Counted from the first letter of the stretch, positions 7,681 to 15,816 are shown. The stretch is DNA of 34,832 nucleotides from Spirochaetota bacterium (GCA_028276145.1 JAPYWX010000003.1:1-34832), one strand, 5' to 3'. The notes: generated from the letters alone by a model not told the origin. Numbers and translations are program-made.

Positions 7681-7834
7681 GTGCTACTAAGCACAACGTG
7701 CTATGAAGCACTCCACCCTCTAATTGATGTAGAGAGGCAAAGCCTCTCTATACTCTACAATGTTTAATAAGGAATTGCCGTTAGGACCCTACGAAGTACT
7801 TTCAAGTATTTATAAGAAGGTGCTATTAAGCACC
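7681..7834. repeat. Copy of the dispersed intergenic element
   Basis: Palindromes GTGCTACTAAGCAC (7681-7694) and GTGCTATGAAGCAC (7698-7711) are followed by CCACCCTCTAATTG, the hairpin AGAGAGGC-AAA-GCCTCTCT (7731-7749), a TACTCTACAATGTTTAATAA tail, and a further GGTGCTATTAAGCACC at 7819-7834. The 7674-7711 part matches 29203-29240 with one difference over about 37 bases. The stretch 7528-8032 holds no gene that I can see. Confidence 0.85.
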
Positions 7835-7959
7835 ATACTTACTTTTATTGCAAATATGCGTATCATCCTCTGATGTCTAGCATCTCCATGCTTAGAAGGT
7901 TTGCCAAAAAAATATCCCGGCAACACAGAATACAAGAAATTTAACAATTTAAAGAACCA

Positions 7960-8025
7960 AGTGTTTAAAACACTCGGTGTTTAAAACAAAACACTTTGTG
8001 TTTAAAACACTTTGTGTTTAAAACA
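7960..8025. repeat. GTGTTTAAAACAC array after the amidase stop
   Basis: Four units of GTGTTTAAAACA type between 7960 and 8025, at a period of 16-20 bases. The last ends seven bases from the stop codon of the amidase gene at 8033. Confidence 0.88.
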
Positions 8026-8032
8026 ATAGTAC

Positions 8033-9238
8033 TTAGTTCTTGCTAAATGTAAAGCCCTGTGTTTGATTATAAGCTGAAATAAAGTCAAGGATACCATCAG
8101 AAACGAGTTCTGCAATTCGCTTTTGATAGGTCTCATCAACTAACAATTTAACAGATTCAGGATTTGATATATACCCAACTTCCAAAAGAACAGAAGGGAC
8201 AGGTATGTACTTTATAACGTAAAAAGGTCCTCCCTTTATCTTCAATCCTTCGTCAACACTTCTTAGTCGATTTGCCACTTTTTCCGATAAAATCCTACTC
8301 TCCTCCATAAGAGCAACACTTCTTATCTTACCTATTACCTTCTCAAGTTCCCCTGCTTTCTGAAGCTCTTTTTTATCAATAAACGCATTTTCAAATGCTA
8401 ATGTCTCTCTAGCTTCACTATCAACTGCCTTGTCACTTATAAAGTAAACTTCTACTCCTCTTTTCGATTTCAAAGGTGAGGCATTCATGTGAATACTGAT
8501 GAAGAGTCCATACCCTCCCGTACTTCTCAAAAGGCTATTAGCCAAATTAGCTCTCTCTTCAAGAGAGAGATAAATATCTCTATCTCTACTCATATAGATT
8601 TTCACATCCTTAGGAACTTTTTTTAGCAATTCATTATATATCACTTTAGCATATTTCAGTGTAAGTTCTTTCTCCTTGATACCATTATGCATCGCTCCGG
8701 GGTCCTTACCACCATGCCCCGCATCAATAATAACAAACCTTATCGGTACAAAATTACTATTACCTGAAACTGAATTTGAAGTTAAAGTTACCTGGGAATA
8801 TGAAATATCAGTATTCTTAGTTCCACTTATGGGAATAAATTTGTTCTCATTAGTATCAGTAACACTAGTAGTACCCAAAACTTTGGGTTTATCAGTAGAA
8901 TAATTACTTAAAATACAAGGAATTTCAAGAACAGAAACTATGTAATCAACTTGTGAAATAGAAAGATAATAGTTGAAATTTGACTTAACTAAGGGAGAAG
9001 GAAGAATAAAGTTAGAATTTATAATCCCAACACCTCTATTTTCAAAAAACTCTATAGTATTTGTGCCAAATCTCAACGAAATTAATGATTTGTAAGGGTC
9101 ATAACTAATCTCAGCACCAATAAACTTGGAAAAAGAAATTAAATCAATAAGATTATTTGTAAGACTAATCACAAGCGAACTACCTAAAAGCGGAAAAACC
9201 AAAATGATAAAAACCAAAACTAAAAGTTTCCTGCACAT
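8033..9238 (-). CDS. N-acetylmuramoyl-L-alanine amidase (Amidase_3), exported
   Basis: 401 residues: a signal peptide at 1-20, a region at 25-110 that looks like a beta-rich substrate or AMIN-type module, a Ser/Thr/Asn-rich linker at 112-165, and a zinc amidase domain from 166 to 392. Zinc ligands and catalysis are visible as H175 (IDAGHGGKDPGA), E189, H250 (ISIHMNAS) and E353 (LLEVGYISNPE). The enzyme cuts the bond between muramic acid and L-alanine in peptidoglycan, as in cell separation or wall turnover. The ATG at 9238 has no Shine-Dalgarno, and a TATAAT lies only seven bases upstream of it, so the message may be leaderless. Confidence 0.93.
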   Translation of the reverse strand: MCRKLLVLVFIILVFPLLGSSLVISLTNNLIDLISFSKFIGAEISYDPYKSLISLRFGTNTIEFFENRGVGIINSNFILPSPLVKSNFNYYLSISQVDYIVSVLEIPCILSNYSTDKPKVLGTTSVTDTNENKFIPISGTKNTDISYSQVTLTSNSVSGNSNFVPIRFVIIDAGHGGKDPGAMHNGIKEKELTLKYAKVIYNELLKKVPKDVKIYMSRDRDIYLSLEERANLANSLLRSTGGYGLFISIHMNASPLKSKRGVEVYFISDKAVDSEARETLAFENAFIDKKELQKAGELEKVIGKIRSVALMEESRILSEKVANRLRSVDEGLKIKGGPFYVIKYIPVPSVLLEVGYISNPESVKLLVDETYQKRIAELVSDGILDFISAYNQTQGFTFSKN

Positions 9239-9245
9239 AACTAAG

Positions 9246-9251
9246 ATTATA
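9246..9251 (-). promoter_or_regulatory. -10 element placing the amidase start at the mRNA 5' end
   Basis: A perfect TATAAT at 9251-9246, with seven bases between it and the ATG at 9238. A clear -35 at 17-18 bases is not visible. If used, transcription would begin at or next to the start codon. Confidence 0.4.
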
Positions 9252-9287
9252 AACTACTAAGTAAAACAATATAAAATTTCCTGGAAT

Positions 9288-9379
9288 AGGGGGGCTACCG
9301 CCTCCCCTAAAACCTTAAATGTGCTTAATAGCGCTTGTGCTACAAGCATTTGTGCTACAAGCACTTGTGCCATAGGCAC
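9288..9379. repeat. Hairpin plus GTGCTACAAGCAC array upstream of amidase and after yggT
   Basis: A hairpin with AGGGG(G)GGC/GCCTCCCCT arms at 9288-9308 is followed by four palindromic units starting at 9321, 9337, 9352 and 9367 (period 15-16), two of them GTGCTACAAGCAC or one base off. The last ends 21 bases after the yggT stop. This fills the 160-base gap between the two genes. Confidence 0.85.
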
Positions 9380-9400
9380 TTTTGCTCGAATAATCTCTAG

Positions 9401-9697
9401 CTAAGCCAAAAGGTATATAATTCTAACCAAAATGTAATAAATGAGTTCCAAAATTAGGAATAACCAAAGAACAGACAAATCCAAAAAACCAATTCTAGAA
9501 GGTATGTGACGACTTATGAAGTCTAAAATGGGGTCAGTAATGTACGAAATTGCTTGAAAAACTTTAGATGAGTAAATGTTAGGGTTAAACATACCAATCC
9601 ATGAAAATATAACTCTTATGAATAAGATAAACTCATAGACCCTTACAAGATTTGCAAAAATCAATAGAATAGTACCAAAGGTTGACATTCCTTCCAT
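9401..9697 (-). CDS. YggT family membrane protein
   Basis: 98 residues, the usual length for YggT. Two hydrophobic halves (residues 8-33 and 73-97) flank the family signature: RVIFSWIGM followed by ISYITDPILDFISRHIPSRIGFLDLSVL. YggT proteins are small inner-membrane proteins linked in various bacteria to cell division or osmotic stress, without a defined activity. The ATG at 9697 is nine bases from a GATAAT -10 and has no Shine-Dalgarno; an internal ATG at 9688 is an alternative start. Confidence 0.88.
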   Translation of the reverse strand: MEGMSTFGTILLIFANLVRVYEFILFIRVIFSWIGMFNPNIYSSKVFQAISYITDPILDFISRHIPSRIGFLDLSVLWLFLILELIYYILVRIIYLLA

Positions 9698-9706
9698 AGA
9701 ACTCTA

Positions 9707-9736
9707 ATTATCAAGAAATATTAATACTTAAATCAA
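9707..9736 (-). promoter_or_regulatory. Promoter of yggT, leaderless geometry
   Basis: TTGATT at 9736-9731, an 18-base spacer, and GATAAT at 9712-9707. Only nine bases separate it from the ATG at 9697, so the 5' untranslated region would be about two bases or none. Confidence 0.6.
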
Positions 9737-9807
9737 TAAAAAAATTCCGCTGAAAAAATCTCATGCCATGTAGCACTCTCAGTAGGGAAGGGCTATATAC
9801 AATCATA

Positions 9808-9834
9808 AAAAATAAAAAGGGGCGAAGCCCCCTT
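9808..9834 (-). terminator. Rho-independent terminator of the POR operon
   Basis: On the minus strand, just past the beta-subunit stop: GGGGGC-TTC-GCCCC, then TTTTTATTTTTTA. A stable GC stem with a U tract makes this the clearest intrinsic terminator in the window. Confidence 0.85.
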
Positions 9835-9842
9835 ATACAGAT

Positions 9843-10781
9843 TTATGCAACTCCACAAAGTTTCTTATACTTCTCGTAGTTACTGATAACATCCTGCTTA
9901 AACTTTTCAAGAAGTTCAGGATTCTTAAGCAATTTAGCAAATCTCTTTTGGGATGCTAAAAATTCTTCTATTGGCTTAAGTTGTTTTGGATTTGCTGAAC
10001 TCCACTTGTATACGCCATTTTCGTACTCGACTAACGGCCAATAACCTGTTTCAACCGCAGCCTTCGCTAAAGATACGGCATCACCAACCGGCATATTCCA
10101 ACCAGGGATACAAGGTGTCAGAGAAAGTATAAATGTAGGTCCTTCTACAGTTAACGCTTTTTGGATTTTTGTTATGAGGTCATTCCAGTGATATATGCTA
10201 ACGGTTGCTGCGTATGGTATACCATGAGCAACAGCAATTGCGAACAAATCTTTTCTTGTTTGTGTTTTTCCTGGGATTTTTTTACCAAACGGTGCAGTGG
10301 TAGTATCAGCATACAGAGGTGTAGCACTACTTCTCTGATAACCTGTATTCATGTAAGCTTCGTTATCGTAAGCAATATAAAGTATATTGTGTCCTCTCTC
10401 TAGAGCACCCGACAAACTCTGTAAACCTATATCGAAGCTAGCACCATCACCACCAATGGCAACGAATTTTACCTTTCTGTCATCTTTTATCTTTCCTTTA
10501 GCCTTAAGAGCATAATAAGCTCTTTCCACACCTGATATTGCAGCAGGAGCATTCTCAAATGCCACATGTAACCAAGGGTATTTCCAAGCACTCTCGGGAT
10601 ACACACTACTTGTAACTTCCAAACATCCTGTAGCATTAGCTATAACAACATCAACACCAGCAGTCTTCGAAGCAATAAATAGTTCTCTAACGAAAACAGC
10701 AACACCACAGCCAGCACACATTCTGTGCCCTTTAACATAAGCAGCTTCCATTCCAGCAATTTGCTTTAAATTAATAGCCAT
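9843..10781 (-). CDS. porB: Pyruvate:ferredoxin oxidoreductase, beta subunit
   Basis: 312 residues, the thiamine-diphosphate-binding subunit. Cysteines C22 and C25 (MCAGCGVAVF), C53 (NATGCLEV) and C224 (TPCIPGW) would hold the 4Fe-4S cluster, and the thiamine motif runs from GDG (111-113) to N140. The subunit decarboxylates pyruvate and passes electrons to the delta subunit and ferredoxin, giving acetyl-CoA. It is the last of four genes (gamma-delta-alpha-beta), three bases behind the alpha subunit, with a strong terminator following. The assignment to pyruvate rather than another 2-oxoacid rests on overall similarity to four-subunit POR and is likely but not proven. Confidence 0.92.
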   Translation of the reverse strand: MAINLKQIAGMEAAYVKGHRMCAGCGVAVFVRELFIASKTAGVDVVIANATGCLEVTSSVYPESAWKYPWLHVAFENAPAAISGVERAYYALKAKGKIKDDRKVKFVAIGGDGASFDIGLQSLSGALERGHNILYIAYDNEAYMNTGYQRSSATPLYADTTTAPFGKKIPGKTQTRKDLFAIAVAHGIPYAATVSIYHWNDLITKIQKALTVEGPTFILSLTPCIPGWNMPVGDAVSLAKAAVETGYWPLVEYENGVYKWSSANPKQLKPIEEFLASQKRFAKLLKNPELLEKFKQDVISNYEKYKKLCGVA

Positions 10782-10784
10782 AAA

Positions 10785-12005
10785 CTACCTCCCTAAAAGA
10801 TTAGGATTTAATCCTACATAAACAATTTGGCCAGAGATACCTTCTTTCAAAGAATATTCTGCATGCTCGTACATCTCGTAAGCATCATCATCGGTGAAAT
10901 CTCTACCACCTAAACCATAGATGTAATCATTAACCAAAACAATTCTTTTATTAGCAAAAAGTCCTGAAGTTATGTCTTGATAAAGTGGTGAACCAGTAGT
11001 ACCTATACTAAGAGCTCTATCCATGACAGCAATGAATTTAGCCGAAGGTATCAGCTCTAAGAACTTTTCGACTACAAAAGGTCTATAGACCCTGACCTTG
11101 ATAACACCTACCTTCTTCCCTTTCTCTCTCAATTTGTCAACTACATACCTTATAGTTCCAGCAGTAGAGTTCATAACAACAAAAACTATCTCCGCATCTT
11201 CCGTTTTGTACGCCTCAAAGAAATCCATCTTTACACCTGTTTCTTTATAAAACTCTTCAAAAACTTTTTCTATTACGCCTACTGACCTATCCATAGCTTT
11301 TTTCATGTCAACTCTAAATTCAAAGTAATGAGAAGGCATTGCCCACTCACCGGCAGATATAGGATTATCAAAGTCAAGAATGTTATAAGGTGCTTTATAT
11401 TCCCCTACGAAATTCTTCACAAAAGAGTCCTCAAACACATCTACAGCCTCAACGCAGTGGCTTGTGATAAATCCATCCTGGTTGACCGCAACAGGCAAAA
11501 ATACATCTGGATGCTCACCTATTCTAAAAGCAACAATATTGTTATGATAAACCTCTTGTGGATTCTCTGAAAATAGCATTATCCATCCCAAATCTCTGAT
11601 AGCCATAGCGTCAGAGTGGTCACAATGGATGTTAAGAGGAGCTGAAATAGCTCTATTCACAATGTTCATAACAATTGGTAATCTCATCGAAGAAGCAATA
11701 GCCACTACCTCCCACATCAGAGCTAATCCTTGAGAAGATGTCGCAGTCATAGCTCTAGCGCCAGACATTGCTGCCCCAACAACTGCACTTAAAGCACTAT
11801 GCTCAGACTCAACCTGTATCATTTCAGTATTAACAAGTCCATCAGCTACAAATTGAGCGAATTCCTGAACTATCGGTGTCTGAGGAGTAATAGGATAAGC
11901 AGCAACTACATCAGGCTCAACCTGCCTCATAACCTCAGCAGCAGCTTGAGCACCTGTCAAAGCTTTCCTAACAACAGATACTTTTGATACTACACCATCA
12001 CTCAT
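10785..12005 (-). CDS. porA: Pyruvate:ferredoxin oxidoreductase, alpha subunit
   Basis: 406 residues, typical length. The N-terminal pyrimidine-binding domain shows AAYPITPQTPIVQEFA, EMIQVESEHSALSAVVGAA and ATSSQGLALMWE; the C-terminal transketolase-like domain follows from about residue 255. With the beta subunit it forms the active site where pyruvate is bound and CoA enters. A ten-base gap separates it from the delta subunit gene upstream, and three bases from beta downstream. The start at 12005 is preceded by TAAGGAGGT. The enzyme is oxygen-sensitive and is a mark of anaerobic metabolism. Confidence 0.94.
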   Translation of the reverse strand: MSDGVVSKVSVVRKALTGAQAAAEVMRQVEPDVVAAYPITPQTPIVQEFAQFVADGLVNTEMIQVESEHSALSAVVGAAMSGARAMTATSSQGLALMWEVVAIASSMRLPIVMNIVNRAISAPLNIHCDHSDAMAIRDLGWIMLFSENPQEVYHNNIVAFRIGEHPDVFLPVAVNQDGFITSHCVEAVDVFEDSFVKNFVGEYKAPYNILDFDNPISAGEWAMPSHYFEFRVDMKKAMDRSVGVIEKVFEEFYKETGVKMDFFEAYKTEDAEIVFVVMNSTAGTIRYVVDKLREKGKKVGVIKVRVYRPFVVEKFLELIPSAKFIAVMDRALSIGTTGSPLYQDITSGLFANKRIVLVNDYIYGLGGRDFTDDDAYEMYEHAEYSLKEGISGQIVYVGLNPNLLGR

Positions 12006-12015
12006 AAATACCTCC

Positions 12016-12303
12016 TTAAACCTCTGGTACCATACTTATAGCTTTTGTCGGGCAAACATTTGAACATAAAGAACAACCTTTACAATAATCATAATCAAAT
12101 CCTAACATCTGACCATCCTTAACAACTATGCTATCATCTGGACAATTTAACCAACATATCATACAATTCACGCATTTTTCCTTATTTAAAACTGGTCTAA
12201 ACGACCTCCAACCACCTGTCTTGTTTTCAAGAGAAGTACCACCTTTAGCATAGCCACCCGGATTTATAGAAAAAGATACTATCTCCTTGTCTACCTTCAA
12301 CAT
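12016..12303 (-). CDS. porD: Pyruvate:ferredoxin oxidoreductase, delta (ferredoxin-like) subunit
   Basis: 95 residues carrying two complete 4Fe-4S motifs: C44, C47, C50, C54 (CVNCMICWLNCP) and C74, C77, C80, C84 (CKGCSLCSNVCP). The N-terminal part contains GGWRSFRPV, characteristic of POR delta subunits. It relays electrons from the thiamine site to free ferredoxin. It follows the gamma gene by two bases and precedes alpha by ten, so it is co-transcribed and probably translationally linked. Confidence 0.94.
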   Translation of the reverse strand: MLKVDKEIVSFSINPGGYAKGGTSLENKTGGWRSFRPVLNKEKCVNCMICWLNCPDDSIVVKDGQMLGFDYDYCKGCSLCSNVCPTKAISMVPEV

Positions 12304-12305
12304 AC

Positions 12306-12890
12306 CTACCCTCCTATAATTTCACTCATTCCCTTATCAAATGCTAACAAGTTTTTATTGACCCCTTCCTCACCTAACTTCTTAATAAACTTCTTCCTTA
12401 TACTCTCTTTAACCTTCTCGGGATCTATTATACCAACTATCTTAACCGTAGCTCCCAAAAGAGGAATATTAGCAAAATTTTTACCAAAAAGGTCAAGAGC
12501 TATTTTCGTAGCGTTCACAGTGTAAACTTTCACATTACTAGGAATATTATACTTCTTCCTAACAGTATCCGGTGAATCAGAAGTATTAACAATAATACAA
12601 GAATCCTCTTTAATACCTTCCAAAACATTTTCAGCATGGAACAAACTCTCATCCATAACAACAACTACATCAGGCTTCGTTATCTGATAATGAACAGATA
12701 TTTTATCTTTGGAAATCCTACTATACGCCTTCATTGGTGCTCCAGTTCTCTCAGCACCAAACTCCGGAAATGACTGAGCATACATGCCTATGTCTATAGC
12801 AGCCTCTGCAAGAAGCTGAGCTGCTGTCTTGGCACCTTGACCAGCCCTACCGTGTATCCTTATATCATAAAACTCTTTCACCCCAACCAT
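12306..12890 (-). CDS. porC: Pyruvate:ferredoxin oxidoreductase, gamma subunit
   Basis: 194 residues from the ATG at 12890, chosen because GGGGGTG lies just upstream; an in-frame ATG at 12908 lacks this. Family motifs are IRIHGRAGQGAKTAAQLLAEAA, QSFPEFGAERTGAP and NIPLLGATVKI. The gamma domain is thought to take part in CoA binding. It is the first gene of the operon, behind a good promoter at 12909-12938. It is clearly distinct in sequence from the orphan gamma subunit at 4604-5149. Confidence 0.93.
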   Translation of the reverse strand: MVGVKEFYDIRIHGRAGQGAKTAAQLLAEAAIDIGMYAQSFPEFGAERTGAPMKAYSRISKDKISVHYQITKPDVVVVMDESLFHAENVLEGIKEDSCIIVNTSDSPDTVRKKYNIPSNVKVYTVNATKIALDLFGKNFANIPLLGATVKIVGIIDPEKVKESIRKKFIKKLGEEGVNKNLLAFDKGMSEIIGG

Positions 12891-12908
12891 AACACCCCCT
12901 GATTTCAA

Positions 12909-12938
12909 ATTATAACAATTTTAACATTAACTAATCAA
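12909..12938 (-). promoter_or_regulatory. Promoter of the POR operon
   Basis: TTGATT at 12938-12933, an 18-base spacer, and TATAAT at 12914-12909. The expected start lies about 12 bases before the porC ATG, leaving just room for its GGGGGTG ribosome-binding site. Confidence 0.75.
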
Positions 12939-13108
12939 AAACTATGAAAATAAAATAAATACTACTTAAATTGTATAATTTTAGCTTTGAAGAAAACCCG
13001 AATTCCTCCCAAATTCACTAAGCTAAACAACAATTCAAACTTCTTACCTCTTCTTTTTAGTGCTACAACACTTATTCCTTCAAACACTTTAGACTACACG
13101 AATAAAAA

Positions 13109-13158
13109 TGCACTATGAGCACAATGCACTTCAAAGCACAACACGCTACTAAGTACTA
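13109..13158. repeat. Degenerate GTGCT-type palindrome array
   Basis: Three decayed units (about TGCACTATGAGCAC, TGCACTTCAAAGCAC and CGCTACTAAGTAC) with the usual spacing. They are recognisable only by comparison with the arrays at 7681 and 29210. Nothing else could be identified between 12939 and 13230. Confidence 0.6.
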
Positions 13159-13231
13159 AATAATGACTCTTTCTCTACTTCTTAGAACGCCTGAAGTAAT
13201 ATTAAAAAGGCTATCAACTTTAAAACTCTAA

Positions 13232-13249
13232 GGGAGGCTATCGCCTCCC
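13232..13249. repeat. Hairpin GGGAGGC/GCCTCCC
   Basis: A perfect seven-pair stem with a TATC loop, of the same class as the AGAGAGGC hairpins elsewhere. It is about 110 bases downstream of the 13361 gene stop; no U tract follows on the minus strand. Confidence 0.75.
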
Positions 13250-13294
13250 CTAACTCTATAAGTATCATCAAAAATCAAGTTTTACTAACAAAAA

Positions 13295-13355
13295 GTGTTA
13301 TAAACACAGTGTGTTATAAACACTTTGTGTTATAAACACTCTGTGTTATAAACAC
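13295..13355. repeat. GTGTTATAAACAC tandem array, exact 16-base period
   Basis: Four identical 13-base units start at 13295, 13311, 13327 and 13343, separated by three varying bases. The array ends five bases after the stop codon of the membrane-protein gene at 13361. Confidence 0.95.
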
Positions 13356-13360
13356 TCAAA

Positions 13361-14251
13361 CTAGAAAGTAAAGACTAAGAATTCAAATAACTTGACAGTG
13401 AAGTAAAAGCCAACCTTTATGATAATCGCTAATGCTACTCCACCCACGATAATGTAGAGAGGCATAAGTACCGAACTTTTCCTCATTCGCCACATCCAAC
13501 CAAAAGTTATACTGAATAGCATGAAAATAAAACCTATTGTAGGCATAAATATTTTCTCATAAAGAACAAGGTTTATAGGTGATGGTTTTATTTCAAAAAC
13601 AGTAAATGAGTCCCTAACTACTGGGAACTCCCAAATACTCATGAAATTTTCTTTCGAAATGTAAAACAGAAGAACTTTCTCAAGGTCACCGTCAAGTTTG
13701 TAACTCTTCTTACCTAAAATTAGTTCTCTAGTCCCCAGTATGTAAGAAGCAACAGCAAAAAATTCTTTTTTTGAAAAGCTACTCTTATCCACAAGATAAA
13801 CATTTCTTAAAATTATGTTTTTAGACTTACTGTCACACTGAGCTTTACCTATCATAAGGTAATTTCTCTTATCAAATCCTACAATGATATCTTTCAGCCC
13901 TTCATTATAAAATCTCTGTTTTACCAATGTAGGCATTACCAATTCTTGTAGGGCAACAATAGCAAGCAGAACAAATATTGTTAGCAAGACCGAAGGCACA
14001 AATAATCCTGCCGGTGAACTTGAAGAAAGCGAAGACAGCCTATTATCTGGGAGCATGAAAGTATAAACAACAAATACAGCAACACTGCCTGCTACCGGAA
14101 GCTCTAAAACGATTATCCTCAACAAATTAAAAATCCTATTTTTCTCATCACTCAACGAGTTAGTTACTAAACCAGTGAATATAACAAGAACGACAAGAGC
14201 TATTATGAAGGAAATGATTACTCTACTACTAACATAGCTTTGAGGTTTCAT
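13361..14251 (-). CDS. Membrane protein, possible LptF/LptG-like permease (second of a pair)
   Basis: 296 residues. Three hydrophobic helices (about 12-32, 43-65, 82-108), a soluble beta-rich region (about 110-225) and two or three C-terminal helices (about 230-285). This 3+3 layout around a periplasmic domain is that of LptF/LptG, the inner-membrane permeases of lipopolysaccharide export; SLSSSSPAGLFVPSVLL after the second helix fits the family's cytoplasmic loop. I see no decisive motif, so the assignment is tentative. It overlaps the upstream gene by ATGA, so the two are made together, as expected for a heterodimer. A four-unit palindrome array begins five bases after its stop. Confidence 0.55.
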   Translation of the reverse strand: MKPQSYVSSRVIISFIIALVVLVIFTGLVTNSLSDEKNRIFNLLRIIVLELPVAGSVAVFVVYTFMLPDNRLSSLSSSSPAGLFVPSVLLTIFVLLAIVALQELVMPTLVKQRFYNEGLKDIIVGFDKRNYLMIGKAQCDSKSKNIILRNVYLVDKSSFSKKEFFAVASYILGTRELILGKKSYKLDGDLEKVLLFYISKENFMSIWEFPVVRDSFTVFEIKPSPINLVLYEKIFMPTIGFIFMLFSITFGWMWRMRKSSVLMPLYIIVGGVALAIIIKVGFYFTVKLFEFLVFTF

Positions 14252-15276
14252 ACGCCTACTTTCCCCTTAAGAATAGAGTTTACTTTGCTCGCAGCAATAA
14301 CAATAAGTACACTCAAGAAGAAAGCCATTATACCAGATATCACCTCATTAACTCCCTTGAGCAACGAATTTGAAGCCATAAACTCAAATATGCTCCCAAA
14401 GAAACCTACTAGCGTCGCCCCTAATACCGCCCAAAGAAGAGAAAGTAATATTACCTTCGTTTTTGATTCATCTTTGAAAATCCAAGCTAAATATATTATA
14501 ACTAGCGATAAAGCTTGTGAATAAAGCATAAGGTTAATAAATCCTAAAATATTCATTTTCCTTATGTAATCCAATATTGAGAATTGCGAAGATATCTTCA
14601 AAGAAGCTCTAAAGAGCTTCTCATAAGGCAATCCATAACTACTCGGAACAATCTTTTCATAAGGTATCACAAATATTACTTTATTGTCAGATTTTAGCTT
14701 AATACCCTCGTCAACAACAGAAATTTTTGTAGTATAAAGCTGAACACTTTGGTTTTTTACTGTCGCTATTCTAACCCCACCTTTATATACATTAATAGGT
14801 ATTATTGCTTGACCCTCAACTACATGAATTTTATTTGGTACAAAAATCATACTAGGGTTTGCCTGAGAAGTTGAGAATTTTCTTATAGAGTCTCTAACTA
14901 ACTTGTCTACCGTAGGTTTGAAAATAAGAGATACAAAAAATATTATGTACACAACTAAGCCCAAAACCACTGAAAACTTTATAACATCACCAGAAAGCTT
15001 ATACCTAAACAAACTATACCCAGTCACAAAGAGAGAGAAAATAACTATAAAAGGCACAACATTTAACATATTATTCAGTCCATATATCACAACTACATCC
15101 CAAAAAGTCGGTTTTTCCAAGATGTAAGTCGCTTTTATTACATCGTTTATTCCATAGAAAAACGAAAAACAAAGAAAAACTAAGAAAAACCACAGAAAAG
15201 TGAGTATGAATTTCACAGAATTCGAAAGATAATCAATAATCTCCCTAGGAGATATATTCAATTCCAACTTCACCAT
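14248..15276 (-). CDS. Membrane protein, possible LptF/LptG-like permease (first of a pair)
   Basis: 342 residues from the ATG at 15276. The frame extends upstream to a TTG at 15336 but that N-terminus looks unnatural; no clear ribosome-binding site supports either start. Helices lie at about 22-41, 66-88 and 98-118, a soluble domain at 120-245 rich in beta-strand sequence (IHVVEGQAIIPINVYKGGVRI), then three helices at about 250-270, 275-300 and 312-335. The architecture is that of LptF/LptG, and the paired arrangement with the downstream gene supports it. Weak sequence identity leaves room for another six-helix membrane family. Confidence 0.55.
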   Translation of the reverse strand: MVKLELNISPREIIDYLSNSVKFILTFLWFFLVFLCFSFFYGINDVIKATYILEKPTFWDVVVIYGLNNMLNVVPFIVIFSLFVTGYSLFRYKLSGDVIKFSVVLGLVVYIIFFVSLIFKPTVDKLVRDSIRKFSTSQANPSMIFVPNKIHVVEGQAIIPINVYKGGVRIATVKNQSVQLYTTKISVVDEGIKLKSDNKVIFVIPYEKIVPSSYGLPYEKLFRASLKISSQFSILDYIRKMNILGFINLMLYSQALSLVIIYLAWIFKDESKTKVILLSLLWAVLGATLVGFFGSIFEFMASNSLLKGVNEVISGIMAFFLSVLIVIAASKVNSILKGKVGV

Positions 15277-15335
15277 ACATGTATAATTATCGTTAACTAA
15301 ACCATCAAAAATAAAGTAACATTGTAAAAAATTCA

Positions 15336-15358
15336 AGAGCCTACGGCTCTTTTTTATT
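15336..15358. terminator. Bidirectional hairpin upstream of the LptF/G-like pair
   Basis: AGAGCC-TAC-GGCTCT followed by TTTTTTATT on the plus strand; on the minus strand the same stem is followed by TGAATTTTTT. It can end minus-strand read-through from the ribonucleotide reductase gene before the membrane-protein pair, or act in their leader. Confidence 0.6.
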
Positions 15359-15516
15359 AAGTGCTTTGAGCACTTAACAAAAAGTATTATTTAGCACACT
15401 ATTTTAAGTAGTCCCATTTACTTCTTTAATCGTAGAAAGCTTTGACCTCTTCTCACTCTCCATCTCCAAAGCATGAAAAGAGTTTATTAACTTAACAGTT
15501 AAGTGCTACTAGCACG
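15357..15516. repeat. Dispersed-element copy with flanking palindromes
   Basis: Palindromes TAAGTGCTTTGAGCACTTA (15357-15375) and GTGCTACTAGCAC (15503-15515) flank a segment with AGTAGTCCC (15408 on), a degenerate central hairpin (AAAGCTTTGACCTCTTC) and CACTCTCCATCTCC. It aligns with the copies at 15517 and 29117. Intergenic region 15277-15850 shows no coding sequence. Confidence 0.75.
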
Positions 15517-15610
15517 CTACTATTAGTAATCCCCATCACCCACCCTATTTAATTGTCAAGAGTTTTCACCTCTCAACACTCCTCTACCGAAACATGAAAA
15601 TAAAAGAAGT
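15517..15610. repeat. Second dispersed-element copy, head to tail with the first
   Basis: TACTATTAGTAATCCCC, then CACCCTATTTAATTG, then a decayed hairpin GAG-TTTTCA-CCTCTC and an ACTCCTC tail. It matches 29127-29205 closely. Two copies in direct succession suggest local duplication. Confidence 0.75.
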
Positions 15611-15731
15611 GCAATCTAGAACCCATCCACTCTGCTTTATTGCTGTAAACGAGTTTTCCAACACCTTTTACTTATCAAAAAGGCTATTAAGCAAATGAGC
15701 TTTAAGGTACTTAGAACACTAAATAAAAGAG

Positions 15732-15792
15732 GTGCTTTAAGCACAGGTACTACATAGCACAAGTGCTACACAACACAAGTGCCACATAGCAC
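15732..15792. repeat. GTGCT(TT/ACAT)AGCAC array, 15-16-base period
   Basis: Units start at 15732, 15747, 15763 and 15779: GTGCTTTAAGCAC, GTACTACATAGCAC, GTGCTACACAACAC and GTGCCACATAGCAC. The last three have a period of exactly 16. The array is 58 bases beyond the ribonucleotide reductase stop. Confidence 0.88.
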
Positions 15793-15816
15793 AGGTATTT
15801 AGAAAATATAATTTTT

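Noticed and set aside
12939-13230. Small RNA gene (tmRNA, SRP RNA, 6S RNA or RNase P RNA)
   Set aside because: None of the conserved cores of these RNAs was found in this or the other large spacers. Only a degenerate palindrome array is present.
13295-13355. CRISPR array
   Set aside because: Repeats are 13 bases at a 16-base step with only three bases between them. There are no unique 25-40-base spacers, and no cas genes lie anywhere in the window.
14248-15336. TTG start at 15336 for the first LptF/G-like gene
   Set aside because: The extra 20 residues include a Cys/Tyr/Asn-rich run, the start would lie at the base of the terminator-like hairpin, and the ATG at 15276 gives a natural N-terminal amphipathic stretch before the first helix.
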